From contig JABDKF010000215.1 of NCBI GenBank assembly GCA_013003155.1, positions 1-56,098 on the forward strand: 56,098 nucleotides of DNA. Reading direction: 5' to 3'. Below, in pieces: positions 18,167 to 29,134 of this stretch. This DNA comes from Woeseia sp. (lineage in GTDB: Bacteria > Pseudomonadota > Gammaproteobacteria > Steroidobacterales > Woeseiaceae). The notes under the pieces were generated by a model. It did not search any database, had not been told where the DNA came from, and saw nothing but the letters and a program-made list of their open reading frames with translations. Every line of letters starts with the position of its first letter. The first letter of the stretch is position 1. A program made the position numbers and the translations under genes.

Positions 18167-18751
18167 ATGCGAATCCCCCTGTTTCCCCTGCAAACTGTGC
18201 TCTATCCGGGCGGGCCGCTGCCGTTGCGTATATTTGAGGCTCGCTACCTGGATATGGTGAGTTCCTGTTTGCGCGACGAGTCACCGTTTGGAATTGTGCA
18301 AATCCGGCGGGGCAGCGAAACTGGTGCGTCCGAAATCTGGAGCGTCGGCACCCTGGCGACCATATCTGACTGGTATCAGGGCAGCGACGGAATCCTTGGC
18401 ATCACTGCGCTTGGCGATCGACGTTTCCGTGTGATTTCGAAAGAACAGGGCGACGATGGCCTGTTGCACGGCAACGTCGAGCTACTGCCAATTGTCGAAC
18501 CCTTCGCTCTGCCCGAAGAATATCTGCCGCTTGTGCAGATACTGGACGGAGTGATGAACGATCTTGGCGCGCTTTATGAAGACTTGCCAAGACAATACGA
18601 CGACGCCGTGTGGCTTAGCTACCGGTTTGCGGAGATTCTGCCGTTCACGCCTGAGCAAAAACAAGACTGCCTGGAGATTGACGATCCGCTGAAACGACTC
18701 CAGCTCATTCGTAGTGCATTGCGCGATGTGCGCGGTATTAACCCGAGCTAG
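18167..18751 (+). CDS. LON peptidase substrate-binding (N-terminal) domain protein
   Basis: MRIPLFPLQTVLYPGGPLPLRIFEARYLDMVSSCLRDESPFGIVQI. Confidence 0.88.
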   Translation: MRIPLFPLQTVLYPGGPLPLRIFEARYLDMVSSCLRDESPFGIVQIRRGSETGASEIWSVGTLATISDWYQGSDGILGITALGDRRFRVISKEQGDDGLLHGNVELLPIVEPFALPEEYLPLVQILDGVMNDLGALYEDLPRQYDDAVWLSYRFAEILPFTPEQKQDCLEIDDPLKRLQLIRSALRDVRGINPS

Positions 18752-18761
18752 GTCCGCAAGC

Positions 18762-20033
18762 TCAAACAAGCTGGGGCAAAACCTCGGATGCTGCCGCAAG
18801 CGTTAGTTCGAGCTCTTCGTCCCCGTGCGCTGCGGAAATAAAGCCCGCTTCGAACGCAGACGGCGCAAAATAGATGCCGCGATCCAGCATGCCGTGAAAG
18901 AAGCGTTTAAAACGCCCGATATCGGCGGCCGCGACCTGCGAGTAGTGACGAATCGGCGCGTCGTCGCTAAAAACAAAACCGAACATGCCGCCTGCGTACT
19001 CTGTTGCCAGCGGTACCCCAGCCCTGGCCGCGATCTCAGCGAGGCCTGCTGTCAACTGTTGCGCGCGGGCTTCGAGTCGTGCGTAAAAGCCGTCCTCCTG
19101 CAGAGCCGTCAGCGTTGCAATACCTGCTGCCATCGCCACCGGGTTACCGGACAAGGTGCCGGCCTGGTAAACCGGACCGTCCGGTGCGAGATGCGCCATG
19201 ATGTCAGCCCGCCCGCCGAACGCGGCGGCGGGCATGCCGCCACCAATGACTTTGCCGAGTGTCGTCAAATCAGGAGAGATGCCGTGCATGGCCTGTGCGC
19301 CACCGTGTGCTACCCGAAAGCCCGTCATCACTTCGTCGAAAACCAGTATCGCGCCGACAGCGGCGCAGGCATCAGAGAGCGCTTGCAGAAAACCCGCGAC
19401 CGGCGGCACCATGTTCATATTGCCTGCGATGGGCTCAACGATGACACAGGCGATCTCTTCAGAAAATTTCTCGAACGCTTGTTGCACAGCGCCGATATCA
19501 TTGAAAGGCAGCGTGACGGTGTGTTCGGCGAGCGCTGCCGGTACGCCCGGCGAGCTCGGAATGCCCAACGTCAGTGCACCGGACCCTGCTTTAATTAACA
19601 GTGAGTCCGAATGGCCGTGGTAGCAGCCCTCAAATTTTATAATCTTGTCGCGTCCGGTAAAGCCGCGTGCCAGGCGTATGGCGCTCATTGTGGCTTCCGT
19701 ACCTGAACTCACCATGCGCACGCGTTCAATGGACGGCATCGTTCTGCAAATCATACTGGCGATCCTGGTTTCGAGCGTGCAGGGCGCACCAAAACTCAAA
19801 CCATTCGCCGCGGTCTCTTTTACCGCCGCGACCACCTCAGGATGGGCGTGTCCGAGAATCATCGGACCCCAGGAACCCACGTAATCTATCAGTCGGCGAC
19901 CGTCTTCTGTTTCTACCCACGCACCTCTGGCGCTTTTAAAGAAAACGGGATCACCGCCGACGCCCGCGAATGCACGCACCGGCGAATTAACTCCGCCGGC
20001 AATGTATTTTTTCGCCTCGGCGAACTGTGTCAT
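18762..20033 (-). CDS. hemL: Glutamate-1-semialdehyde 2,1-aminomutase
   Basis: [26 protein letters not shown]...[33 protein letters not shown]...[18 protein letters not shown]. Confidence 0.96.
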   Translation of the reverse strand: MTQFAEAKKYIAGGVNSPVRAFAGVGGDPVFFKSARGAWVETEDGRRLIDYVGSWGPMILGHAHPEVVAAVKETAANGLSFGAPCTLETRIASMICRTMPSIERVRMVSSGTEATMSAIRLARGFTGRDKIIKFEGCYHGHSDSLLIKAGSGALTLGIPSSPGVPAALAEHTVTLPFNDIGAVQQAFEKFSEEIACVIVEPIAGNMNMVPPVAGFLQALSDACAAVGAILVFDEVMTGFRVAHGGAQAMHGISPDLTTLGKVIGGGMPAAAFGGRADIMAHLAPDGPVYQAGTLSGNPVAMAAGIATLTALQEDGFYARLEARAQQLTAGLAEIAARAGVPLATEYAGGMFGFVFSDDAPIRHYSQVAAADIGRFKRFFHGMLDRGIYFAPSAFEAGFISAAHGDEELELTLAAASEVLPQLV

Positions 20034-20157
20034 GCGAATTCCTTTTTTCTGTGAGCAGGCAGGCCACCGCATGCTACCGAAGCCCGTGCATGGCGGAAAG
20101 TCCGCGTTGCCAGGCGCGGTTGACAGGTCAGGCGCGAGTCGCCACAGTCCTTTGTAT

Positions 20158-20322
20158 ATGAAAACTTACATGTGCCTGATCTGCGGCTATATCTATGACG
20201 AAGAGGAGGGCGACCCGGAAGGCGGTCTCCCGCCGGGCACGCGCTGGGACGATGTGCCGCTATCCTGGCGCTGTCCCGATTGCGGAGCCGGCAAGGAAGA
20301 CTTCGAAATGGTCGAGGTTTGA
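20158..20322 (+). CDS. Rubredoxin (54 aa)
   Basis: [54 protein letters not shown]; two CxxC motifs. The track ORF starts too far upstream. Confidence 0.95.
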   Translation: MKTYMCLICGYIYDEEEGDPEGGLPPGTRWDDVPLSWRCPDCGAGKEDFEMVEV

Positions 20323-20344
20323 GCGTGATGGCAAGACGAGATTT

Positions 20345-21235
20345 CTAGGGACTAAGCTGCCTGTCCATTTGCAGTGCCTCAAAGCCTTTCTCATGCAGCA
20401 TCGCCGGCACCCCGTCATCTCCGATAAGGTGCAAAGCACCAACAACAACGAGATAGTCATCGTGGTGCCGCAACAAATTTACGATTTGCCCGGTCCAGTT
20501 GCGATTACGTTCAACGACAATCTCCCTGTACAGAGTCGGTTGTTCTTGCATATCCTCTAGCGCAATGTTCTCCATGGTTCGCATGTCACCGCGCTGCCAG
20601 GCATCGATCAGTTCATTCATTTCGTGTTCGATATCCGGCCCGTCCTCAAGCGTCGTCATTACCAGCGTGCGCTGCGCGTCAAGCGGCAGCCGGTCCAGAA
20701 TTTCGAGTTGTTCGCGCAGCGTTTCAAGTCCCTCAATGGGCTTGCCGGCCTCCAACGCGCGTTGCAAAAGGTGATTTTCCAGGCCGAGCGTCGCGTCGAA
20801 CCCGAGCCTGGCCAGCAAGATTTGCTCGATAGACATTGCCGCCAGCCACGGCTCGCTCTTGGCCATCGTGTCAAGCGGTACGCCGATAGCGTTGGCAAGA
20901 CGTGTGGCGCGGGCGAACTCAGTATTGCCAAGTAGCGCGGCCAGGTTACCGTCCCCTTGAATAACCCCCAGTTCAGTTACAATGCGCGCGGCGTCACGCG
21001 GATCAAGGTCATCCATGTCGAGTTCCATGACAACGGTCTCGGCGTCATCAAATGCCGCATAGATGCCATCGGGTAGCGGGTAATCCGTCGCCCGCAACAG
21101 GTGCACGGATGCCAGCAAATAGACATCGTTGTGTTCGCCCTTGATGTGCCAAAGCGGCAGGCGCAAAGCCTCCTCCGCCATGGCCGTTCCCGCGAACAAG
21201 AGCGTTGCAATCGCAGTAAGCAGATACCGTCTCAT
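20345..21235 (-). CDS. TraB/GumN family protein with signal peptide
   Basis: LPLWHIKGEHNDVYLLASVHLLRATDYPLPDGIYAAFDDAETVVMELDM; hydrophobic N-terminus. Confidence 0.82.
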   Translation of the reverse strand: MRRYLLTAIATLLFAGTAMAEEALRLPLWHIKGEHNDVYLLASVHLLRATDYPLPDGIYAAFDDAETVVMELDMDDLDPRDAARIVTELGVIQGDGNLAALLGNTEFARATRLANAIGVPLDTMAKSEPWLAAMSIEQILLARLGFDATLGLENHLLQRALEAGKPIEGLETLREQLEILDRLPLDAQRTLVMTTLEDGPDIEHEMNELIDAWQRGDMRTMENIALEDMQEQPTLYREIVVERNRNWTGQIVNLLRHHDDYLVVVGALHLIGDDGVPAMLHEKGFEALQMDRQLSP

Positions 21236-21984
21236 GCCGCTGCATCCTCAACCTGCACCCAGACAAGCTGCTCTTCGATACTGCCATCCTCGTGCAGTTC
21301 AACCCGGCGGTAGGCCGGCGGTCGATCGTCCAGTGCGAATTCCTTGCTGCCCGGCATGAACTGGCGGCAGGTCGATGGCGTACCGATAATGCGTATCCCG
21401 GCGTGCATCTGATCAAAGTCCTGATGCACGTGGCCGAACAAACAACCGCGCACCTTCTTGAGATCCTTAAGCAGTGCAAGCAATTCGTCGCCATTCTCGA
21501 GGCCGACGGTATCCAGCCACGGCGTGCCGACGGCAAGCGGCGGATGATGCAAACAAACGAGGACGTGTGCGGCCTCGCTCTGCGCCACGAGTTTCCGCAG
21601 CCGGTTCAGTTCGGCGGTCGAGACCCAACCGCCAGCGCTGTCCTGTTTGCAGCTGTCGATCCCTGCAATTAACCAGTCGTGCTGGCGATGCGTACCGCAG
21701 TAGCGAAAGGGCGCTGCATGCAGAGCTTGCTGCATCAATTCGCGCACATCGTGATTGCCGGGTACGCACAATACGGGTAGGTCGAGCGCAACGAACTGTC
21801 GGGTGAAGTTTTCGTAAGCGCCGCGGCTGTCATCTTGAACAAGATCGCCCGTCATCGTGACAATGTCCGCCGTCCACTGCGACTTCCTAACGTGGTTTAG
21901 AACAGCGGCCAAGGTATTGTGGGTGACGGTGCCGCGCAAATTCCCACCTGTTTCCGCAAACAGGTGCGGGTCGGTTATCTGCAA
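21232..21984 (-). CDS. cpdA: 3',5'-cyclic-AMP phosphodiesterase (CpdA-like metallophosphoesterase)
   Basis: QITDPHLFAETGGNLRG...MTGDLVQDD...VPGNHDVRELM...VCLHHPPL...FGHVHQDF. The frame continues upstream (TLRVLQITDPHL), so the exact start is unclear. Confidence 0.87.
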   Translation of the reverse strand: MQITDPHLFAETGGNLRGTVTHNTLAAVLNHVRKSQWTADIVTMTGDLVQDDSRGAYENFTRQFVALDLPVLCVPGNHDVRELMQQALHAAPFRYCGTHRQHDWLIAGIDSCKQDSAGGWVSTAELNRLRKLVAQSEAAHVLVCLHHPPLAVGTPWLDTVGLENGDELLALLKDLKKVRGCLFGHVHQDFDQMHAGIRIIGTPSTCRQFMPGSKEFALDDRPPAYRRVELHEDGSIEEQLVWVQVEDAAA

Positions 21985-22069
21985 GACTCGCAGGGTTGGG
22001 GCTGGTTTGTTGATGAAGCAGCTCTCGCGACACGCGTCAACTGAAATACTATCGCGAGTGGTCGTTGGA

Positions 22070-22095
22070 GGCCAGCGCCGGGACCGACGCTGGCC
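22070..22095. repeat. Strong hairpin downstream of ahcY
   Basis: GGCCAGCG (22070-22077) / CGCTGGCC (22088-22095), 10-nt loop; no clear U tract. Confidence 0.6.
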
Positions 22096-22110
22096 ACACT
22101 GTGTTAGCCC

Positions 22111-23424
22111 CTAGTAGCGATAATGTTCCGGTTTGAACGGACCGTCGGTCGCAACGCCGATGTACTTCGCCTGTTCCTTAGAGAGTTCGGTCAGCCGCGC
22201 ACCGATGCGGTCAAGATGCAGGCGCGCTACTTTCTCGTCGAGGTGTTTCGGCAAAACGTACACGCCGACCTGGTACTTGTCGGAATGATTCCACAACTCA
22301 ATTTGTGCCAGCACCTGGTTGGTGAAGGAATTCGACATTACGAAACTTGGGTGGCCGGTACCGCATCCCAGGTTAACGAGTCGGCCTTCGGCTAACAGGA
22401 TAAGTCGTTTGCCGTCGGGAAAAATGATGTGATCGACTTGTGGCTTGATGTTTTCCCATTCAAATTTCTTCAAATGCTCAACATCAATTTCATTGTCGAA
22501 ATGACCGATATTGCAAACGATCGCCTGATCGCGCATTTTTTCCAGGTGTTTGCCCTCGATAATGTGGTAATTACCCGTTGCGGTTACGAAGATATCTACC
22601 TTGTCGACTACGTCATCGAGCCGCACGACGCGGTAGCCTTCCATTGCTGCCTGCAATGCGCAAATCGGATCAACCTCCGTGATCATAACGGTTGCGCCGA
22701 GGCCACGTAGCGACTGCGCTGATCCTTTACCTACATCGCCGTAACCGCAAACGAGCGCTACCTTGCCAGCAATCATTACGTCGGTAGCTCGCTTAATCGC
22801 GTCTACGAGCGATTCGCGGCAGCCGTACAAATTGTCAAACTTGCTCTTCGTGACCGAGTCATTCACGTTAAACGCCGGGCACTTCAGGCTGCCTTCTTTC
22901 TGCATGTCGTACAGGCGCTTGACGCCGGTGGTTGTCTCTTCTGACACGCCGCGCACACCTTTCATGATGTCCGGATACTTGTCGTGCATGAGCTGCGTCA
23001 AGTCGCCGCCGTCGTCGAGCAGCATGTTTGGTTGCCAGCCGTCGGGGCCATTGATGGTCTGCTCGACACACCACCAGTATTCGTCTTCTGTCTCACCTTT
23101 CCAGGCAAATACCGGCACACCACTCGCCGCAATGGCTGCAGCGGCATGATCCTGGGTAGAGAAAATATTGCAGGAGGACCAGCGCACTTCTGCGCCCAGA
23201 GCCGTCAAGGTTTCGATCAGGACGGCAGTTTGGATAGTCATGTGCAGGCAACCCGCAATTCGCGCACCCTTCAGCGGCTGCTTCTTGCCGTATTCCGTGC
23301 GCAGCGCAACGAGCCCCGGCATCTCGGTTTCTGCAATCGCGATTTCTTGCCGACCGAAACCGGCCTGCGCGATATCGGCAACCTTATAATCTTCCTTTGA
23401 CAGGGCAACAACCTTGCTGCTCAT
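22111..23424 (-). CDS. ahcY: Adenosylhomocysteinase
   Basis: [40 protein letters not shown]...[25 protein letters not shown]...FKPEHYRY C-terminus. Confidence 0.98.
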   Translation of the reverse strand: MSSKVVALSKEDYKVADIAQAGFGRQEIAIAETEMPGLVALRTEYGKKQPLKGARIAGCLHMTIQTAVLIETLTALGAEVRWSSCNIFSTQDHAAAAIAASGVPVFAWKGETEDEYWWCVEQTINGPDGWQPNMLLDDGGDLTQLMHDKYPDIMKGVRGVSEETTTGVKRLYDMQKEGSLKCPAFNVNDSVTKSKFDNLYGCRESLVDAIKRATDVMIAGKVALVCGYGDVGKGSAQSLRGLGATVMITEVDPICALQAAMEGYRVVRLDDVVDKVDIFVTATGNYHIIEGKHLEKMRDQAIVCNIGHFDNEIDVEHLKKFEWENIKPQVDHIIFPDGKRLILLAEGRLVNLGCGTGHPSFVMSNSFTNQVLAQIELWNHSDKYQVGVYVLPKHLDEKVARLHLDRIGARLTELSKEQAKYIGVATDGPFKPEHYRY

Positions 23425-23486
23425 GAACTTCTCCTAGAATTTTCAGTAATGATTTTTGTTCGAAACAGGTAACGAATTGGTGCGTG

Positions 23487-24647
23487 CTACGCGGCAGCGG
23501 CACCTCGAAGTGCATCGGCGCGGTCGGTGCGTTCCCAGCTAAGATCGAGGTCTTCGCGACCGAAATGGCCGTAGGCCGCCGTGGCTTTGTAAATAGGCTT
23601 GATCAGGTCAAGCATTTTCAAAATGCCGAAGGGGCGCAGGTCGAAATTTTCGCGAATCAACGCGGTCAGTCGGTCCTCGCTGACTTTGCCGGTGCCGAAG
23701 GTCTGCACGCTGATCGAGGTTGGCTCCGCAACACCGATCGCGTAGGACACCTGGATTTCACAGCGGTCAGCGAGCCCTGCCGCAACGATATTTTTCGCGA
23801 CATAGCGGCAGGCATAGGCGGCCGAGCGGTCGACCTTCGATGGATCCTTGCCGGAGAATGCGCCGCCGCCGTGGCGCGCAGAACCGCCGTAAGTATCAAC
23901 GATGATCTTGCGTCCGGTCAGGCCGCAGTCGCCCATGGGTCCACCAATCTCGAAGCGACCCGTCGGATTTATATGGTACTGCGTTTCGTTCGTTAGCCAT
24001 GCCGATGGCAAAACGGGCTTAATAATTTCCTCCAGCACTGCCTCCTTCAGGTCTTTCATACTGATGTCGGCGTGGTGCTGCGTCGACAGCACCACGGCAT
24101 CGATGCCCGTCGGTTTTTCATTCTCGTAACGAAACGTGACCTGGCTCTTGGCGTCGGGTCGCAACCACGGCAACGTTCCATTCTTGCGAACTTCTGCCTG
24201 TCGTTTTACCAGGCGATGCGCGAACGTAATTGGCGCCGGCATCAGAACATCGGTTTCATTGGTTGCGTAGCCGAACATCAGTCCCTGATCGCCCGCGCCC
24301 TGGCTTTCCGCGTCTTCTCGATCGACGCCTTGCGCAATGTCAGGAGACTGTTTGCCCAGCGCGTTAATCACGGCGCACGATTCACCATCGAATCCCATGT
24401 CGGAATCGGTATAGCCGATCTCCAGGACTGTTTTTCGGACGAGTTCTTCGATGTCCACCCAGGCGCTGGTCGTGACCTCGCCCGCCACCAGTACCATGCC
24501 GGTCTTGACGAGCGTTTCGCAGGCAACCCGCGCGCTTGTGTCTTGTTCCAGAATGGCGTCGAGTACAGCGTCGGAAATCTGATCAGAGATTTTATCGGGA
24601 TGGCCCTCGGAAACGGATTCGGAGGTGAATAGGTAGGCGTTGCTCAT
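23487..24647 (-). CDS. metK: S-adenosylmethionine synthase
   Basis: [29 protein letters not shown]...[22 protein letters not shown]...[20 protein letters not shown]. Confidence 0.98.
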   Translation of the reverse strand: MSNAYLFTSESVSEGHPDKISDQISDAVLDAILEQDTSARVACETLVKTGMVLVAGEVTTSAWVDIEELVRKTVLEIGYTDSDMGFDGESCAVINALGKQSPDIAQGVDREDAESQGAGDQGLMFGYATNETDVLMPAPITFAHRLVKRQAEVRKNGTLPWLRPDAKSQVTFRYENEKPTGIDAVVLSTQHHADISMKDLKEAVLEEIIKPVLPSAWLTNETQYHINPTGRFEIGGPMGDCGLTGRKIIVDTYGGSARHGGGAFSGKDPSKVDRSAAYACRYVAKNIVAAGLADRCEIQVSYAIGVAEPTSISVQTFGTGKVSEDRLTALIRENFDLRPFGILKMLDLIKPIYKATAAYGHFGREDLDLSWERTDRADALRGAAAA

Positions 24648-24858
24648 CAATTAATCACATAGTCGGTGGAAATGGAGCGGAATTGTACCTATTGCCCGCG
24701 GGAAGTACCACGTGCGGAACGTAACCCTCTGTATCAGCGCCGTTCCGGGCTTACGCTTGCTCCGCTGCGTTGAAACAGCCAAAATGCGCGAGCTTTGTCC
24801 CGCACCCGACCCGGTCATTTAACAATAACGCCGCATGCAGCGGCCCCGGCCCCATATT

Positions 24859-26898
24859 ATGTCTGAAAAAGCCACCCGCATGACTCCCGCCGGCCAACCG
24901 AGCCGCCGCCAGCTGGCCAACGCAATACGGGCGCTGAGCATGGATGCCGTGCAGGCCGCGAATTCCGGTCACCCCGGCGCGCCGATGGGCATGGCGGATA
25001 TTGCCGAAGTGCTGTGGAACGATTTCTTGAAACACAACCCGGCCAACCCGGAGTGGCTCGACCGTGATCGTTTCGTGTTGTCGAACGGCCACGGTTCGAT
25101 GCTGCTTTACAGCCTGCTGCATCTAGCGGGCTACCCCTTGAGCATGGACGAGATTCGCCACTTCAGACAGTTCGGTTATCGCACGGCCGGCCATCCGGAG
25201 CATGAGGCGGAGCTCGGCATTGAGACGACGACCGGGCCGCTGGGGCAGGGCATCAGCAACGCGGTCGGGATGGCGCTTGCCGAGAAGATGCTGGCTGCGC
25301 AGTTCAATCGGCCGGGTCACGACATTGTCGACCACCGTACCTGGGTATTCCTCGGTGACGGCTGTCTGATGGAAGGTATTTCGCACGAAGCCTGCTCGCT
25401 GGCCGGCACGCTGAAGCTCGGCAAGCTCATTTGCCTGTATGACGATAACGGCATATCGATCGATGGCGAAGTCGAGTCCTGGTTTACCGACGATACTGCT
25501 AAACGGTTCCGTGCCTACGGGTGGCATGTGGTCGACGATGTTGACGGGCACGACAGTACGGCTGTTGCTGCAGCGATCAACCGGGCAATGTCCGAGGGCG
25601 AACGGCCGTCGCTGATCTGCTGCAAAACCATCATCGGGTATGGCGCGCCGCATAAAAAAGGGACAGCGAGCACGCACGGCGCGCCCCTCGGCGAGGAGGA
25701 AGTTGCGGCGGCGCGCAAGGAGCTTGACTGGCCGTACGCCCCGTTCGAAGTGCCCGCCGAGATCGTCAACGCCTGGGACGCCCGCGAGTCGGGTGCTGCG
25801 CGCGAACAGGACTGGCAGCAACGCTTCACCGCCTACCAGTCAAAACACCCCGAGTTGGCCAAAGAATTTCTGCGCCGCCAACACGGCGAGCTGCCGGCAG
25901 ACTGGGATCAGTATGCCGCAGCGAAAATTGCCGACATCGCAAATGCCGGCGCCACGATGGCGACGCGCAAGGCGTCGCTTGTCGCGTTGAACGCATTTGC
26001 GCCCGTCTTGCCCGAACTCGCGGGTGGCTCTGCCGACCTGACCGGCTCAAACCTCACAGAACACGAGGGCTCAGTGAAAATCAGCGGGGATGACGCCGCG
26101 GGAAACTACATCTTTTTCGGCGTGCGCGAGTTCGGGATGTCCGCGGTATGCAACGGTATGGCGCTGCACGGCGGCATCATTCCCTACAGCGGTACCTTTC
26201 TCACGTTTTCCGATTACGCTCGCAATGCACTGCGCATGGCGGCGTTGATGCAGCTGCAAAACATTTTCGTTTACACGCATGATTCAATCGGTCTCGGTGA
26301 AGACGGTCCCACCCACCAGCCGGTCGAGCACACAGCAAGCCTGCGCCTGATGCCCAATATGGACGTTTGGCGGCCCTGCGATTCGGTTGAAACGGCGGTG
26401 GCCTGGCGTGCGGCCATCGAACGTCGCAACGGTCCGACCAGTCTCGTGCTGACACGACAAAATGTCCCTCACCAACCGCGCGATACCGCGCAACTCGGCA
26501 ACATTGCACGCGGTGGCTATATCCTGAGCGACAGCGACGGTGACCCTGACCTGGTAATTATTGCGACGGGCTCCGAGATCGCGCTGGCGCAGGGCGCCGC
26601 AGACGAATTGCGTCGAGAAGGCGTGGCGGTGCGCGTCGTATCGATGCCCTGCGTTGAGGTGTTCGACCAGCAGCCGGCGGACTATCGGGCAAGCGTCCTG
26701 CCGCACAGCGCAACGGCGCGACTGGTCGTCGAAGCCGGTGTTACCGCGGGCTGGTGGCGCTTTGCCGGCGCGCAGGGTGCAATAGTCGGGCTCGATCACT
26801 ACGGCGCATCGGCACCCGCGCCGGAATTATTTGAACATTTTGGTTTCAGTATCGGGAACGTCGTCGCGAAGGCGCGCGATGTGCTTGCACAAAACTAA
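24859..26898 (+). CDS. tkt: Transketolase
   Basis: [38 protein letters not shown]...[18 protein letters not shown]...[18 protein letters not shown]. The start may also be 24835. Confidence 0.97.
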   Translation: MSEKATRMTPAGQPSRRQLANAIRALSMDAVQAANSGHPGAPMGMADIAEVLWNDFLKHNPANPEWLDRDRFVLSNGHGSMLLYSLLHLAGYPLSMDEIRHFRQFGYRTAGHPEHEAELGIETTTGPLGQGISNAVGMALAEKMLAAQFNRPGHDIVDHRTWVFLGDGCLMEGISHEACSLAGTLKLGKLICLYDDNGISIDGEVESWFTDDTAKRFRAYGWHVVDDVDGHDSTAVAAAINRAMSEGERPSLICCKTIIGYGAPHKKGTASTHGAPLGEEEVAAARKELDWPYAPFEVPAEIVNAWDARESGAAREQDWQQRFTAYQSKHPELAKEFLRRQHGELPADWDQYAAAKIADIANAGATMATRKASLVALNAFAPVLPELAGGSADLTGSNLTEHEGSVKISGDDAAGNYIFFGVREFGMSAVCNGMALHGGIIPYSGTFLTFSDYARNALRMAALMQLQNIFVYTHDSIGLGEDGPTHQPVEHTASLRLMPNMDVWRPCDSVETAVAWRAAIERRNGPTSLVLTRQNVPHQPRDTAQLGNIARGGYILSDSDGDPDLVIIATGSEIALAQGAADELRREGVAVRVVSMPCVEVFDQQPADYRASVLPHSATARLVVEAGVTAGWWRFAGAQGAIVGLDHYGASAPAPELFEHFGFSIGNVVAKARDVLAQN

Positions 26899-26940
26899 AC
26901 GGCCGGCGATTGCCGGCATGAAAAACTCTGGGAGTAGACG

Positions 26941-27951
26941 ATGACAATTAAAGTAGGCATCAACGGCTACGGCCGCATTGGCCGCAATATTTTACGTGCG
27001 CTTTATGAGGGTGAGCGTCGTAAGGACATCGAAATCGTAGCGGTTAATGACCTGGGAGATGCCCATACGAACGCGCACCTGACGCGGCGCGATACCGCGC
27101 ACGGCCGCTTTCCCGGCACCATCAAAGTCGATGGCGATTCGATGCTCGTCAATGGTGATCGCATCAAGGTTCTGGCCGAGCGTGATCCGTCGAAGTTGCC
27201 TTGGGGCAAGCTCGGCGTTGACATCGTGCTGGAGTCCACGGGCCTGTTCGCGTCCAAAGAAAAAGCCGCGCTGCACATTCAGGGCGGCGCAAAAAAAGTG
27301 GTTATTTCTGCACCTGCCGGCAGTGACATGCCGACGATCGTTTACGGCGTAAATCACCAAACGCTGACCGCCGCGGACGCAATTATTTCCAATGCATCGT
27401 GCACGACGAACTGCCTCGCGCCGCTCGTCAAGCCGCTACACGAAAAAATTGGCGTAAAACACGGCCTGATGACAACGATTCACGCCTACACGAATGACCA
27501 GGTCCTGACCGATGTATTTCACAAGGACCTGCGCCGGGCGCGCTCGGCCACGATGTCGCAAATCCCGACGAAAACCGGTGCAGCCGCAGCGGTAGGTCTT
27601 GTGATGCCGGAGCTGGCAGGCCGACTGGACGGTTACGCCATGCGTGTACCGACGATCAACGTATCGGCGGTCGACCTGACGTTCGTCGCCGAGCGCGAAA
27701 CGAGCATCGACGAGATTGACAAGATCATGAAGGAGGCGGCCAACGGACCCTTGCAGGGTGTGCTCGCGTACAACGATGAGCCGCTCGTATCGATCGACTT
27801 CAACCACGACCCGGCGTCATCGACCTACGACGCAGGCTTGACAAAAGTGACGCAGGGCACGCTCGTTAAAGTGCTTGCCTGGTATGACAACGAATGGGGC
27901 TTCTCCAACCGCATGCTTGACACCACTGTCGCGCTCGCCAAAGCCAAGTAG
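26941..27951 (+). CDS. gap: Glyceraldehyde-3-phosphate dehydrogenase
   Basis: [42 protein letters not shown]. Confidence 0.98.
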   Translation: MTIKVGINGYGRIGRNILRALYEGERRKDIEIVAVNDLGDAHTNAHLTRRDTAHGRFPGTIKVDGDSMLVNGDRIKVLAERDPSKLPWGKLGVDIVLESTGLFASKEKAALHIQGGAKKVVISAPAGSDMPTIVYGVNHQTLTAADAIISNASCTTNCLAPLVKPLHEKIGVKHGLMTTIHAYTNDQVLTDVFHKDLRRARSATMSQIPTKTGAAAAVGLVMPELAGRLDGYAMRVPTINVSAVDLTFVAERETSIDEIDKIMKEAANGPLQGVLAYNDEPLVSIDFNHDPASSTYDAGLTKVTQGTLVKVLAWYDNEWGFSNRMLDTTVALAKAK

Positions 27952-27963
27952 CGGATTCAAGTC

Positions 27964-29133
27964 ATGTTGAAGATGGCGGACCTCGATCTTGCCGGCAAGC
28001 GGGTGCTGATTCGTGAAGACCTGAACGTACCGCTGGCCGCCGGCAAGGTGTCGAGTGCCGCGCGCATCGAGGCCGCGTTGCCCACAGTACGTGCGGCGCT
28101 GGCAGAAGGCGCCAAAGTCATGCTGATGTCGCACCTCGGTCGGCCGGAGGAGGGTAAACCGGATCCGGCAGCCTCGCTTGCGCCGGTTGCGGCCTGCCTG
28201 TCTGATGCGCTCGGCGTCGACGTGCCATTGGTTAAAGACTGGCAGGGCGGCGTTGACGTTGCGGCAGGTTCAGCCGTCCTGCTCGAAAACATTCGTTTCG
28301 AGAAGGGTGAAAAAGCCTGCGATGACGAGCTTTCAAAGCGCCTTGCAAACCTTTGCGACATTTTCGTGATGGACGCATTCGGCACCGCACACCGCGCACA
28401 GGCCAGCACGGTCGGTGTTGCAAAGTTTGCGCCGGTCGCCTGCGCCGGCCCGCTGCTCGTTGCAGAGCTCAACGCGCTTGCACAGGCAATCGATAACCCG
28501 GCGCGACCGTTTGTTGCCATCGTCGGTGGATCGAAAGTATCAACAAAACTGAACGTGCTCGATACGCTCGGCGGTCTCGTCGACCAGCTCATTGTAGGTG
28601 GCGGGATTGCCAATACCTTTATCGCCGCGGCAGGACACCCGGTCGGCAAGTCGCTGCACGAGGCGGATATGCTTGAGACGGCCCGACGACTTGCTGCCGG
28701 CGGTGCGGGCCGTGCATCGATTCCGTTGCCTGTAGACGTCGTCGTCGCAAAGGAATTTGCGGCAACGGCGGAAGCGGAAATTAAAGCCGTGGAAAACGTG
28801 GCGGACGACGAGCTAATTCTCGACATCGGTCCGCAGACCGCAGAGTCCTTTGCCGGGTTGCTCGCGGAGGCCGGCACCATCATCTGGAACGGCCCGGTCG
28901 GTGTGTTTGAATTCGATCAGTTCGGTGAGGGCACGCGGCGTCTTGCAGAAGCAATCGCGGCCAGCAACGCATTTTCGGTGGCCGGCGGCGGCGACACGCT
29001 CGCTGCGATCGACAAGTACGGCGTCACCGACGGAATTTCCTACATCTCGACCGGCGGCGGTGCCTTCCTGGAGTTTGTCGAAGGTAAGACGCTGCCGGCC
29101 GTTGCGATCCTCGAGGAACGCGCAAGCAGCTGA
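27964..29133 (+). CDS. pgk: Phosphoglycerate kinase
   Basis: [64 protein letters not shown]. Confidence 0.98.
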   Translation: MLKMADLDLAGKRVLIREDLNVPLAAGKVSSAARIEAALPTVRAALAEGAKVMLMSHLGRPEEGKPDPAASLAPVAACLSDALGVDVPLVKDWQGGVDVAAGSAVLLENIRFEKGEKACDDELSKRLANLCDIFVMDAFGTAHRAQASTVGVAKFAPVACAGPLLVAELNALAQAIDNPARPFVAIVGGSKVSTKLNVLDTLGGLVDQLIVGGGIANTFIAAAGHPVGKSLHEADMLETARRLAAGGAGRASIPLPVDVVVAKEFAATAEAEIKAVENVADDELILDIGPQTAESFAGLLAEAGTIIWNGPVGVFEFDQFGEGTRRLAEAIAASNAFSVAGGGDTLAAIDKYGVTDGISYISTGGGAFLEFVEGKTLPAVAILEERASS

Positions 29134-29134
29134 T

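Noticed and set aside
24651-24834. Possible SAH/SAM riboswitch upstream of metK-ahcY
   Set aside because: I looked for the CCGAGGAGCGCUGC-type SAH core and SAM aptamer cores on the metK strand and saw none; only a simple stem is reported.
25123-25821. Minus-strand 232-aa ORF over tkt
   Set aside because: Antisense to an unambiguous transketolase; no recognisable motif.
27957-28883. Long antisense ORF (308 aa) over pgk
   Set aside because: Ser/Ala-rich shadow frame of a clear pgk gene; typical of GC-rich coding DNA.
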